Assembly: GCA_021234535.1 (NCBI GenBank)
Contig: CM037845.1
Span: 2,508,501 to 2,572,500, forward strand
Direction: 5' to 3'
From: Stichopus chloronotus
Lineage: Eukaryota; Echinodermata; Holothuroidea; Aspidochirotida; Stichopodidae
DNA length: 64,000 bases
Shown: positions 25,665 through 37,690 of the stretch, piece by piece
How positions within the stretch are numbered: the stretch's first letter is position 1
How the letters are laid out: each line of letters begins with the position of its first letter
Translations under genes and position numbers: made by a program
The notes under the pieces: generated by a model
What the model was told of the DNA's origin: nothing
What the model saw: only the letters and a program-made list of their open reading frames with translations
Databases searched by the model: none

Positions 25665-26060
25665 ATCACTGGCGTAGCCAGAATTATTCAACAGGTCCGA
25701 GCAAAGTTTTCGGTGGAACGAAAGAAATAGGCTGAGTGCCGGCAGAACTGTCTTCGCATAGTGCCACCATCAATTGACGCATAGCGTATAAGAACATTTT
25801 TGGCTTTACCGTACCCCAACCTCTCACATGGGAGGAAACGGCATTCCCCGAGTGTTATAATCGGTATTTACCCAGTCTTGAAATTGGGATCTCATGTGTG
25901 CAATTTGAATTTCATGTATTTTCTTTTTATGCATTCTCTTTCATGTATTCTCAGAGGACTTGGCAAATGTTGGTGGGGAAACATACCTCAGTTTTTCATT
26001 TGGGTGAACCACCACCCCACTCCCCTCCCCCTCAGTAAAACCATCAGTGGGTCAAACGTT
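25665..26060 (-). repeat. Dispersed repeat family B, longer copy with a GGCGTAGCC end
   Basis: Begins with CACTGGCGTAGCCAG and runs through the blocks shared with 23270-23660 to a C-rich end and ATCAGTGGG. The GTGGCGTAGC-type motif recurs at about 15903, 22425 (inverted) and 38772 (inverted), often next to C or G homopolymers, and may mark transposon ends. Confidence 0.5.
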
Positions 26061-27205
26061 TAGCATCGACTACGCGAAGAGCAGACAAACCTATAAGGGC
26101 AATGGCCGAAAGATGTGATTTTCGCGATTTGGCTACCTCGTAGTGAGGACAAAATATTTTTTCCTTGGAAATCAATTTCCTGACTTTTAAAACTTATCTA
26201 GATTGTGTTAATTTATATTTTATTATTCATGAACGGATTTATACACACCTTGGTATGGGCTTAATTTAACGCAATCTGTTTTCTGGAGTAAGTTAAAGGG
26301 ATGGAAAGGAAGACTGTTTCAGATCCGAGAGTGTTTAACAGGAGTTTTTCCGTCAAAGTATCGGTCGATCGTATTTACCGTCCATCAACAACAATATATT
26401 ATGTTCATACTTTCAAAGTTACATAGCACAATGTTTGCATAAATTAATTTATTTTAGTTCCAATTAGATATCAGAAATTTCATTATACATATTTGGAGCC
26501 AAGTTCCCCAAATGACCATTATGATATCATATTCTGTAATCATATGCTCTTATACGACTAAACTTCTTACCTCTCCGTCGTTACAGGTAATTTTTACCTT
26601 AACAAATCAACCTATAGTACAATTTAGGCACATAAACAGCTACAGAAAACTACTTTGTGTTCAAAATAAATGTTAGTATGAAAATGACATTTCTTCCTAG
26701 TCAGCATTCAGTTGAGAGAATTTTTCCTTCCTAGAAAGGGAATCATGATATGTGGCATAAGTGATGTGCAATGATTGGATAGAAAGCCACGCGACTATAA
26801 GTTTTGTATAGATGAATTTATAAAATTATTCAAAACTTAAAATTTTCCATTACCTTTCATAGCAGGGTCTATAATTTACTTTAATTTACTTTCTAATTCC
26901 TCGCTCGGAAATCGACTTACTCTTTCTTCTGCATTGTCAAAAGTACACGAAAGAGCTGGCTGTACTCCTTACAGTTGTAAAAAAAAAAAAAAAAACTATA
27001 GAAACTCACGTCGTGGTTTATTTGTCCAAAAGAGAGCTGGATTTAAGTATGGGTCGGTGGGGGAGGGGGGACACTCGCCCATAGGGACCCACAGAATAAC
27101 ATTATTGTAATTTTGGAAAGAATACTCCAGACCGATTCGGTCCTGTAAGATAATCACTGATGAAATATACAAGCCAGAAATAGGTCACGCAAGGCATACG
27201 GTCTT
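26061..27205. other. Gene-free stretch
   Basis: AT-rich with an A16 run near 26979; nothing recognisable. Confidence 0.45.
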
Positions 27206-27211
27206 TTTATT
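27206..27211 (-). terminator. Candidate poly(A) signal of the hydroxyacid oxidase gene
   Basis: AATAAA on the minus strand, about 375 bases past the stop codon. It is a short motif in AT-rich DNA, so support is weak. Confidence 0.3.
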
Positions 27212-27584
27212 CCTCCTTATAATAAAGTTATAGTGAAATCAGAGCTACAACTCCAACATGATATTACGGCATATCGTGCAATACAGTCATACCAGTATTT
27301 TTAATCAACATACCGTTATATTTCAACGGATATTAAATTTTATGATAAAAAAAACCAAGCTTAGCCAGTTGTTAACGATCGGAGCATGTCCCTACTCACT
27401 AGCTCACCAATTTCAAGGGGAATTCATTTATACCAGTACTATCATATATCACCATGTATGTAGGTATCCATCCTTGATTGGGTAATGTCAAGACTAGCTA
27501 GATATGTGAGAAAGATCGTAAAGGATCCAAGGAATGGTTCATGGTTGTCCCTAAATTCCCATCCTGAGCTAGTCATTCAGAACG

Positions 27585-27655
27585 TCACAATTTGCATTTT
27601 AATTTAGACTCATGAATAACCAAAGATCTCTCAATGTCCGATAGCCTGGTGCAAC
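27585..27655 (-). CDS. HAO1-like: Hydroxyacid oxidase terminal exon
   Basis: Residues 352-374. Begins [13 protein letters not shown], as in the family's conserved C-terminal GC segment, and ends ESKLKCKL before TGA. Acceptor TTCGCAG. The terminal CKL is a PTS1-type tripeptide. Confidence 0.85.
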
Positions 27656-30600
27656 CTGCGAAAAAAAAAAATAGAGAAAAAAATTCAGAATAGACAGGAG
27701 AAACTAATCCAAACAAATTGTTTACACTTTTATCAACAGCCAAAATGCGGACAAATTAAGCGAGCTTTCCATGTATACCGCTGTGAGGGAAGGTGACTTG
27801 CATTTGAGCAACAAATGGAACCGATAGTCGTAATATAATTATGTTATGAATTTGAAATGTGCACAATTTTTATGCAGGCTTAAGGGAGTCGCAAACTGAA
27901 AAAAGGATGAAAGGTTATAAAACGGCACGCATATAGTATAGCGTTATCTACAATTATGAAACGTTCACGAAACACAAATACACGTGATATTTTTCTTGCT
28001 CGGAGCAGTGATGGAACTCATAAAATTGTGTAATCTTACCACACAACGTCATAGTTACTCTAAGTTCGTGTTCCAGAGTTCTCAATATTTCAGCAACACC
28101 ATCAGCTCCCTACATATATAAAAATGAATATGAGTGTAAAGGCATGAAACAAATTATAAAATCAATGTTAAATAAAAAAAAACTTTTCTGACCGAGTGAC
28201 ATATATAACAGAATCACAAACATATGCATACACAATAAACGTCTGAATGACTTCCAGAAACTGCGAATTGTTGGAATTGGAAAGAGGCATCGAATATTTC
28301 CACCAGTGTATGTTGTATGGGTTACGGTAGGTAAAGCAGAACGAATGGAGCAGTCACGTGCTTGCTCCACTGCTCCACATATTGATCAAGAACCTTATAA
28401 TCTTTGCTGCTATGGATGGCGTTGGTTGGCTATGATATTGTTTTTGTCGTCATATATATGGATGTGGAATATATGCTACAGGAATATCCGAATTTGAAAT
28501 ATGGCATTCGGTTTCAATAAAAACCGGTCATCAATGTAACAAGGTCATAACATAAATGTGGTGAAAAATTTCCATACCTTTAATCCCAGTCCCCACACAG
28601 CTGGTCTACCAACGAACACGAACTTTGCCCCTAGTGCTAAAGCTTTCAGTACGTCACTTCCGTTCCTGATTCCACCGTCTACGTATACCTCAACACCAGT
28701 TCCCCTTACTGCATCCACAATTTCAGGAAGTACTTCGATCTGATAAAATAATTGTCAGAAAAATCTACAGTCAATGGCATTATAAGTGACTCCTTGTTGC
28801 CATGGTTACTGAAATGTTTAAGAACCAGACATGCATTAGTGAGTACTTACTAGACTTTGTTTCAGAAATTAAAAGGAGACGGAAAACTAGAGGGTCCATC
28901 AACGAGCCCACGCTGCTTGGAAATCTTAACGAAGTCTTCATTGTTTTAAATACGTAAAAATGTAATTTCTGGTGTATTTTTACTTAATTACTAATAGGTG
29001 AATTCTTCTAAATGTTTAAGTAATCGATCAAAAATTTCGGAGTTCATGTCAAAATGTGTATGTAGTCAACTGATAAAAAAAATTGATCGTTTTTTCTCTC
29101 TCAGAAATAACCGATTGTAGTTCATTTCATTTCAGTCCAGTAAATTCATTTTCTAAATCCACTTTTAGAAAATTATGTCGAAGAGGATTGTTTCACTTTT
29201 TCTTTATATTTTTTCTCAAAGTGAACTATCGTTTATTTAAATGGAAATGCAGTCACCCCAATTTGTATCAGCATAGTCACCTACCCCAGTTCATGGATGG
29301 CTCTTTTGCATCAAGAGACAATATTCTGGGTTGCCAAATGTATGCATGTTATTTGTTTACTTTGAACACACTATATTTGAAATATCCTGAAAGATACTTG
29401 AGAGGAAATTTGGCTGATGCTTCAGACTAATTGGGGTGACCGCTCATTCCCTTTATCTGACCGATGCTGGTAAACCATCCAGTTGTCGCCCTCCGTGATT
29501 GGATACGATAATCGCCTTCGCTCCCACAGCCACGGCTTGAATTGCATTCTCAACTATAACAAAAGAAAAAAAGTTAAATAACATAACTATTTGTTTTATT
29601 GCCTAACCTACATGATGTAGGGCCACCTGCTTTTATCTGCATAGCACTTTCAGTATCTTGTAAAACGTGACGCACCCGATACACATTGTCAGATGCGACC
29701 CTTGCTTGTCTAGAGTTGTGTCAATGCTTGGGAGAAATATCAAAATGCGGTATTCACCTAGCCTGGTTGGTTCCCATTTACTTTTACAAACCTTTTGTAT
29801 CTTCTTTCTTACTTTTCTTTAGGATTTGTTATTTGGTACGCTTTGTACATATCATGCACGTTGTCTGTTGATGTTTTATTGCCCTTTTTCGTTTAACAAA
29901 GTTTCTTATCTTTCTTACGTTACATTATGCAAGAAATTTTATTTTTACATTTTCGTTTGCATATACTCCAATTTAGAACCCCCCTCTCCCCCTCCTACCA
30001 GTTTCTCAGTCACACTTTACCTGTCATAATCCCTTTCATGATCAGTGGTAATTTGGTCACCGTTTTCAGCCATTCAACCTCCTCCCATTTTGGATATGAC
30101 TGTGATTGGTCCCAAACGTACTTAAATAACTTCTCGTCTCCAGAAGCCTTCGCTTTGACAATCTCATCGACTGCTCCTTCAAAATTGACAAAACTGGATT
30201 GAACGAAGAATAAAATGCAGGGAGAAGGATCACCTTGAGAAGAGTAATTTAATATATGTTACTGTAAGGATCAAGTCTGGAGTTAGAAGTTGGGTAAACC
30301 AAACATTGTTTTCTTTAAAGGCTGTATTGCATCACCCTAAGCTATATTTTTACCTCCCGGAAAGCAAAATTCTCAACTGGTTCTAAGTTACAGTGCTCTT
30401 AGATTGTTAGCAAATTCGAAAGATGCAGAGCTGCTCGTATTACACAGCGTACACAGGGATCCACTGTTTTGATTACATATGTGGAGGAATTTAAGACAGG
30501 CTGAGGAAGGGACTGGAGGTAGGTGGTTGGGAGAATTGAAACTGTCTGGGGAGATGAGTTCTTGTCTTTAATTCTCGATTATTTGTGAGGTTGTGGACTC

Positions 30601-32800
30601 AAAAACTGCTCTTATTTCATGCTATCTCTGAGGGTTTCCCCAGGCTATACACAACATAAATCAAATCTAGATAAAGACTATGTAATATTTATATTGTTTA
30701 GATATTTTATGACGTAAGACTATTCCTGTTCATGTTTCTGCATGAAGTTTAACCAATTTCAACTCACCCTTTCTCTGCGACATTTCCTTTAAGTGTTTTA
30801 ATGAACTGGTCTCCTCCCTGATAACCGGCTTTTTTTCTAATCCCAACACAAGGAGAATCGACAGTAACAACAATGGCTTTAAAACCAGCCTTTTCTGCCC
30901 TTTGTACAATATTCTTTGTGTTTAGCCTATTTTTGTTCAAGTATGTTTGCATCCAGAGGACGCCGTTGGGGGCGCTTTTGGCAACATCTTCAATGCGTAC
31001 CTGGGACCATGAGCTCATGATCATGGCAGTACCGCACATCGTGGCTCCTAAAACAAAAGGTGAGAGAACAAAAGGGTGATTATAGCAAACAGTATACGAT
31101 GAAATAACACATCTACGAAAGGAAGAGAAATATTTTAATTCACATTTTGAAAACTCTGAAACTCAGCCGTTACCTTTGTTTCGTAACACCATGCTGAGAA
31201 GTACAAGACCGTCAGGGTTCAGTCGTTAATTAAAGGCTGATACTTACTCAGTGTCATGAAAGGAAGAAAGATGAAGGAAGAATAAATCTGAAGGAAAGGG
31301 GGGTGGGGATGAAACATCCTCTTCAATCGCTATACATTGACTTGTCAGAAACCTACCTCAGATTATAATGCAAAGCATGTTTTGCTTCGAATAAGCAAAG
31401 AATTTGTTACCCAAAGAAAATGTAAACAGTGAGGAAATTGTCTAAACTATAAAGAGATGGCTCTTTATAGTTCACACCCCATCCCTAACCCAAAGTCCTC
31501 GAAAGCCACAGACGAAAGCCATTTAACTGAGGCAATCAGTAAAAACTAAACCTTTATAAAAAAGAAAAGAAATCATGATAATCTTCCCGTGTACATCACT
31601 GTGATCTGCAAAATCCCAAACTCCTCTAAATTCTTCACTAAAGTCACAATCATATATACCTTCAGCGGTAGCCATCTCTGCTCTAGGATGAGCCCCACCC
31701 TGGAGTGCCGAGGGCGCCACACCAATCGGTATCCTGACTTCGTGCCCGAGCACCTTCGTTGATATATCCTGGTTTTTGTCGGCACACATTATCCGGGGCT
31801 GAAACAAGAGCCTGATCATAGAAAAAGGAAAAACAAAGAAAAACGAAACATTTAAGTTCTGTAATTGAAACAGATTGCATTAATTATATTTAGCTCATCG
31901 TCTCGCTAAGCAAGTTGACTTATGCATAGGAAGATATGGAAACCAAGTAAAGATGTGAATATTGTACTTGTCTAGTAAGACACGTTCTGCATTTCATGGT
32001 CAAGGTATTCAACGATCTTCAAGTAACACCATATACAACAATTCTAATGTTTGCAATTCGCTGTTTGCTCCGTCTTCAGGCATTTGGCGTCACCGGCCTT
32101 CCTGACAGTTTCGTCCTGACGTCACATTTTTGCTGTGGCATTTGCTGGTATTTGATGATATTTGATTCATAGCTTCACCAAACGAACTCTAGAAATGCGC
32201 AAGAAATAACCGGGAATCTGAAAAGTCTTGTCACATGACACACGAGCAAAACTACATTTAGTCTGGGCAAATGGGTAAGTTAGTAACTGAGTCGAACGTG
32301 TAAAGGGAAGATTTACTTCAGGGTTGGATTAATGAGCGAATTTGAGGACTGAACAACGAACCACAATAATTCACCTGCACGCGTATACTGTACGTCTAAT
32401 TTAGTACTGGAGATGTCTCATAGACTCTCAGTTGCAGATTGATGAAAGTTTGTACACAATTAGGCGTACAACTTTGAGAGTTTGGTAAATTTGAAAAAAA
32501 AAAACAGTAGTAACCATAAGAAAAACGTAAATTGAACCGAAAAACAACCGGACAACCGGATCCCTATTGATTTAAACTTTAAACTGTAACAGTTATGCAG
32601 TGGGTTTCTCTCCTAATTTAGAAATTCATAAAATGATTTTCATGAAATATTTAAAGATAAATCTATGGTATATACCTCTTATAGGCAGCCCTGTTTTCTT
32701 CTAGCGTTTGTTCATCTCCAGTTCCAGTTGAGTAATAATTCATCATCCAATCAGGTATCTTAGACCTCGCCATCTGCTCAAAGTCATCAAGAGAGGGCAT
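27585..32800 (-). CDS. HAO1-like: 2-hydroxyacid oxidase (glycolate oxidase-like), eight exons, 374 aa
   Basis: FMN-dependent peroxisomal enzyme that oxidises glycolate or other L-2-hydroxyacids to 2-oxoacids, giving H2O2. The exons join as 32800-32676, 31811-31660, 31047-30768, 30193-30021, 29553-29462, 28739-28578, 28109-28040 and 27655-27585, all with GT-AG introns and matching phases. The length is close to the ~370 aa usual for the family. Expected catalytic and FMN residues are present: Tyr22, Tyr128, Asp156 (TVD), Lys239 (KGI), His263 and Arg266 ([10 protein letters not shown]), and the phosphate loop DGGIR at 295-299. The protein ends CKL, which fits the PTS1 peroxisomal signal, and an SKL lies four residues upstream of the end. 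The chosen start, Met1, is a few residues shorter than usual; the frame stays open upstream to the acceptor at 32823, so an earlier start in an unseen exon is possible. HAO1 and HAO2 types cannot be separated safely here. Confidence 0.93.
28040..28109 (-). CDS. HAO1-like: Hydroxyacid oxidase exon 7
   Basis: Residues 329-352, [20 protein letters not shown] onward, the C-terminal helix typical of the family. Acceptor ATGTAG, donor GTAAGA, phases 0 then 1. Confidence 0.9.
28578..28739 (-). CDS. HAO1-like: Hydroxyacid oxidase exon 6
   Basis: Residues 275-328. [11 protein letters not shown], then [19 protein letters not shown] and VFVGRP: the FMN phosphate site and the last barrel strands. Acceptor TATCAG, donor GTATGG, phase 0 at both ends. 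Confidence 0.93.
29462..29553 (-). CDS. HAO1-like: Hydroxyacid oxidase exon 5
   Basis: Residues 244-274. Carries the family signature [13 protein letters not shown] with the catalytic base His263 and Arg266. Acceptor TTATAG, donor GTCAGA; the donor is weak but the frame across it is exact (phase 0). Confidence 0.92.
30021..30193 (-). CDS. HAO1-like: Hydroxyacid oxidase exon 4
   Basis: Residues 186-244. Covers the variable loop and the [20 protein letters not shown] segment with Lys239. Acceptor ATCCAG, donor GTAAAG, phases 2 then 1. Confidence 0.92.
30768..31047 (-). CDS. HAO1-like: Hydroxyacid oxidase exon 3
   Basis: Residues 93-186. Contains MIMSSWS, the WMQTY segment with the catalytic Tyr128, and AIVVTVDSP with Asp156. 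Acceptor TTTTAG, donor GTGAGT, phases 1 then 2. The donor must use the third G of AAAGGG for the next exon to stay in frame. Confidence 0.93.
31660..31811 (-). CDS. HAO1-like: Hydroxyacid oxidase exon 2
   Basis: Residues 42-93. Contains PRIMC and [18 protein letters not shown], the FMN-binding first strand and loop of the TIM barrel. Acceptor ATCAG, donor GTATAT, phases 2 then 1. Confidence 0.92.
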
Positions 32801-32823
32801 TTTCCTGTTTTTAATGGATAAAC
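32676..32823 (-). CDS. HAO1-like: Hydroxyacid oxidase exon 1 (coding part from 32800)
   Basis: Follows a strong acceptor (T-rich tract then CCAG at 32827-32824), so the transcript has at least one more exon upstream. Encodes residues 1-42, [14 protein letters not shown] onward, including the Tyr-Tyr pair (22-23) near the active site. Donor GTATAT at 32675; phase 2. Confidence 0.85.
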
Positions 32824-34480
32824 CTGGAAAAAAAAAATAGACAGACTGATTTTATTTGGATTCTGTGCCAGTACTGTACTGTCTTTCGTCCAACTAAACT
32901 TTCGGATGCCACCCACCCATGGCGAAACTACATAGTTCCATGACCCAACATAAATGCTGGCTGTTCGTCAAGGTACTTTGTCAAAAGAAGTGTGACGGTT
33001 TACGGTTAATTGTCATTTTCCCTGAACCCAAATGGGCTATTTATAGCACTGGTCAGTTTTATTGAAGTTTTGTGTGGCACAGTTAACACCAAGATCAAGA
33101 CACAATTAAGTAATGCACGTTAGTCGAGTCGAAATGTACATACGGAGAGGAAAGGAAATAAAGGGTCTGAAGAGGAAAATATAACTGCTTGCCACACACA
33201 GAATCTCACATTGACCAAAAATAAAAAAAAAAAAATTAAAAAAATGGGGGTGCGATGAGAAAACTCACTTAAGTCCTTTACGAGAGAAAATTCTAGAAAA
33301 GTGTTCAACTTGAATGCATTTAAAAATTTGATCTTAACATTTATGAGGAAATATCTGCAAAAACATCGCCGGCACGTAATCTCCCTTATCCAAAGAAGTT
33401 GGTAAATTTGAACTAATATCTAGAGTACTTGAATACCGGTTTTTGCTTCATTCAAGTATACGCACCCCTGATAAGTAACACATTTACAACCCGGTTTTAA
33501 ACTATATAAGCTTACAAACTGGTTTGCTTTCACTGTCATTGTTTATCCAAGCGTATAGCTACCCATTGTTTTCAAGTTTGGAACCCTGTATTTCGACAAA
33601 ACACTGAAAACAGAGCCACAGCTATAGTGTATCACCTTCTATATCCATTGGTTCGTGAAATTAGATTGAGCAAGATCTTTTGTGCAAAATAAACCTCTTT
33701 ATTTCGATAATATAAAGCATAGTCTACTGTAAACGTGTAAAATATACTAAGATAATTTCACCACATAATCTAATGCATCAGGCAATATCTGCGTTTATGT
33801 TTCAACTATACTGGGGAGGAAATCCCAGTCAACTGTGTCCAGAAAAGCTGACAGGGTCGACAACATTTTGGAACATTCAAGCCCTTGTTGTGTCAACTCA
33901 CCTCTACAATCTACTCTATATGTAGGAACAGTTTACCCTATGTATAGGAACAGTCTTCCCTATGTATAGGAACAGTCTTAGAAACGGCTTTGAAAGTGGA
34001 CAGCTTCAAAACTTCAAAAGAAAACACCGTAGCACCACCACCAATGCCAATTTGTTTAATCACGATGCAACCCTCAAATATGTTTCGAATGTGAAGGGGG
34101 GTTCATTAACAATCAAGTCAATAAATAAATTGTACATAAAACGTTCTACGAAAATTTTAAATTTTTCGCGTGAATACAGAAAAAAATTCTTGAAGAAGGA
34201 CACCCCCTCCTAACCCCCGGTCAGTTGCTTCATCCCATTCCCATGGCTTGCTTCACTCCCGAAACCTGCCCCTCCATTGTAGCCACAACCCTGTTGGAAA
34301 TGTTTAGGGGCCCGTGCTTCAAGCTGCTGACAGGGCAGCACGATGGTCAACAGAATACACTCAATTCAGATTTTCAAATTTGATATTCATCGCGGTGAAG
34401 ACATGGTGGTAGTTTATTGGAAAAGAAATAAGCCCAATATTATGGAATTACATTATAGACAAAGCTATACATTTTGCACG
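32824..34480. other. Region upstream of the oxidase gene
   Basis: Should hold the 5' untranslated exon(s) and promoter of the oxidase gene, but I cannot place either. Three near-identical ~24-base pieces (TATGTATAGGAACAGT-like) lie in tandem at about 33918-33977. Confidence 0.4.
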
Positions 34481-37090
34481 ACGAGATACTCTGGTTGAGA
34501 CAGATATGCTCGCTCGCATGATGTAGCAAAAAAAAAAAAAAAATCGTAGAACGCAAGCTTCATCGGGCACAAAATTCGCGATAATTGAGCACAACACAAA
34601 GTGAAAAGGAAAAAAAAATATGAAAGATTTTGTCGGGACTACGGAGTGTCGAAAAAAAAACCGATGTCGAATTTACTCACTGTACCAGTCATTCCCATCG
34701 AACAATTCCAGTGCAGGTGTGAAAGCATCTTTCCTGAAGGTTGAGGCTTTAAAGGGAAATAGGGCGTTTAGAATACATCAACATGACATACAAAAGAAAT
34801 AGCTTTAGTCATTGTTAAACCATTCAGTCTCATCAATAAACACCTGCCAAAGCTTCATCTCCTCAAAACATTAGTGCATGTGGTGAGTAACGGAAGATGC
34901 ATCATTTGAATTTTGAAAAGTTTGGGTGAACAAATTGGTGTTGAGCAACAAATAACTGAGTTTCTATCTGTGAGAAACTTATTTCTTGAAAAGAAGGCTA
35001 CTGTCCTTCCTTATTTTGAATAATCTATCATTCTGCGTCCACAAACATTGGTTTTAATAATATGGATGTTTTCTGTAAAACAAATGCCCTATTTCCCTTT
35101 AAGTGAAGTCCATCATCATAACCTAGCTATAAAGTCCCGGGAAGCTGAGCGCCGACCCGATCGGTTGACGCGAAGTGTCCTTAAGAAAAAGTGAATGAAA
35201 ATACCCCCCTAAATCGTCGGAAATCGCCTTCGCAGGCGTAACAGGCACCCTTTCACTCTTGAAGCATCCCAAAGACGGCTGTCGAAGGGGTGGGGTGGTT
35301 CCACGTCCCCCTCCACCTTGAACAATTCCATGCATATATGATACAAACCGGGTAGGATAATTAATGAAAGAGAATCGCTGAATTAGGGAGCTGTAAAATG
35401 TCAAGGATTGTGTAGATTGGAAAATATTCAACACTTACAGATTTTTTAACTTTTAAATATTTAACTTTTGCTGACAGGATATCGATTAAAAATTCCATTT
35501 AAACCATAAGGTATGCATGCAGGCCTAAGCCCTGCCTCATGTTGGCAACAACAGATAAACTGTCAAATCTAGCTGCAGTGTATTCACTTAGTGCATGATA
35601 TGGCAGCTAATGTTTATTGGTCTAGTGTTTCCACTCTTCCCAAAGTACCCGAATTTCGGAAAATTTTGGTACTTTGGGGAAAATTCGGATAATTTTTTAA
35701 GAGAAAATCCCCGTTCATGTATTCTTTGAAGTAGAGAATTTTTTCGCTTTTTCGTATCATCCTGTTGTGGCCTCTATTCCTGGCTGATTTGAACGATTAA
35801 CCGTAATCAACCAAATCTGCCATGTAAATTCCTGAACTTGACACGGCCTAGTCAATATCCGGCAAACCTCAGATGGAAATCAGATGCCAGACAGTTGACA
35901 CGTTTAGGCTAACAGCGCAAGCGTGGGTAGGGGTGGCCCAGCAAGGGCCCTTAATTTGTAATGAAATGGAAGTGCGAACATTTTTAAAATACAAAAGCGT
36001 ACGGTACATGTTGGTATAGGATACATGCGTATGGCTTGCCAAGTGTGAACCTGCATGGATCAGCCATCAAAGTAACAATTAAAAGTATGATTTATTTTAA
36101 ATTTATTTCCACGAAATACGGGATCAATTGCAGGAAATTCTGAATTTCATATCAGGAAAAAGAAACTTACAATGTGGGAGCTCTGTATTAGCGAGCGGCA
36201 ATGCAATCACATTTTCTCGAATGGATACATATCACGGGAGCAAAGCTTCCACTTGCAACATAATTTTCCGAAAAAAGGTAAATGTCGGGAAATTGCAGCA
36301 ATTTAAGGTAATGTTTTGGGAAATCTCATCCTTTGTACATTATCAATTAGCTCATCGTTTATGTTGGGAAAACAAAAAATCAGGATTCCGGAATTTCCGG
36401 GAAATTTTGGGATCTTTTTCAGCCATCGTTGATGAATTTGTGGAAACACTGAATGGGAGGCATAAGATGGTGGTGGCACTATACATTTAGACGAATATGT
36501 CACTAAGGTTCGGTGATAACACGGATACATTTACATTATAAACAACATGCATGTCATAATGGTACAAAGGTCGAAAGTGCGAACATTTGCTATGAAGGAT
36601 CATCAGTATTGTATGTCTTGAAGTATGTATGTTTGTTAAACCGATTTTTTTTTATCATTAGAGAGTTTCGTTTGCACAGCCATGTGAACTACATAGTACA
36701 TACGCTATACAGGAAATTACATTAGGCATATACTCATAACACACTAGCACAACACAAAAAATGTTTGTCATAGGTTCGTTTATACCGAAGAAGAGCAACA
36801 CGTCTGCCAGTACGTGCAGTGACACTACACCTGAAAGTTGTTGTGACTGTACATTCCATACACAGAGTGTTCAATAACTTACCACGTTACTGTTCGTGTT
36901 TCTATCAATGGTGGATCTTGACAGCTGTTCCTGGATACTGGCTTCCAACACTTGCTTTATGATCCCCGGCTGTAAGTAGACTATTCTGTATACCTTACTG
37001 TTGGTGAATGGAACAGTACTGCATGCTGAGCGGAAAGATTGCAGTGAATTTGATTGGTCTAAAGGATGACAGGTTAAATGATTGCCTAGT
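34480..37090. repeat. Copy 2 of the diverged collinear repeat block
   Basis: Matches 12640-18420 in order and orientation (anchors listed there) but is less than half as long. It carries the intact MITE where copy 1 has only its left end. A 120-codon frame at 36128-36490 has no domain and no open counterpart in copy 1, so it is not called as a gene. Confidence 0.7.
34749..35102 (+). mobile_element. Intact MITE flanked by TTAA on both sides
   Basis: TTAA at 34749-34752 and 35099-35102 flank a 346-bp body that starts AGGGAAATAGGGCGTTT and ends ATGCCCTATTTCCCT, near-perfect inverted ends. This is the best-kept member of the family. There is no coding capacity, so it would need a transposase from elsewhere. 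Confidence 0.9.
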
Positions 37091-37379
37091 CGTGTTTATC
37101 TATTCTCATATCTCTGTTACTTCTGAGGTGGACTGTTACCAGGTAAAATTACCGAGTGTCTGTACCGTGAATGTATTGTAAAATGGCTATTCTCTCCCGT
37201 CCCTACACACAGGGAAACTTGAAAAAGTAGTTTAAAAATCCCGCAACAAGTTCGCCTCCGATTCCTTCCCGAAGACATCTATGCGATGATAATGACTTTT
37301 ATCTCCGAACGGGAAAGGTGTCTGAATGTCAATGTTGGTGTGCCGGTAGGTCTTAGATTGTGAGTAAACGATTCTTTGT

Positions 37380-37690
37380 TTTACAGGGAGGTCAAAGGTC
37401 ATTTGAAGTCAACAGAGGTTAAAGCTTGAAAACCCGCGCTTGAGAAAGATATCTCAAGAAGTGAAGGCTACTTCAATTGAAACCATTGTCAGAAAGCTCG
37501 ATGAGTAGATTCGCTGGCATCTGTATGGAGGTCAAAGGTCATTTGAGGTCATTGGAATACTTGTAAACACCATACCGTAGGGAGGCGGGAAACTTGCTGA
37601 ACTTCAGCCTTGGATATGTAAACATTGTCCATTAGTGAATTTGTCACGTTTCAGGTAATTTGAGGTCATCAGAGGTCATGGGCATAGAAA
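37380..37690. repeat. AGGTCA-rich tandem monomers with two perfect DR1 sites
   Basis: GAGGTCAAAGGTCATTTG recurs at 37388 and 37528, a 140-base step, with a third weaker unit ending at about 37680. AGGTCAAAGGTCA at 37389-37401 and 37529-37541 is a direct repeat of AGGTCA spaced by one base, the DR1 form bound by HNF4 and RXR heterodimers. It is probably a dispersed repeat first; any regulatory use is inference. Confidence 0.7.

Noticed and set aside
28558..28743. A 61-codon plus-strand open frame
   Set aside because: It is the antisense of the hydroxyacid oxidase exon 28578-28739.
36128..36490. A 120-codon plus-strand open frame
   Set aside because: It lies in the duplicated repeat block, has no domain, and is not open in the other copy.
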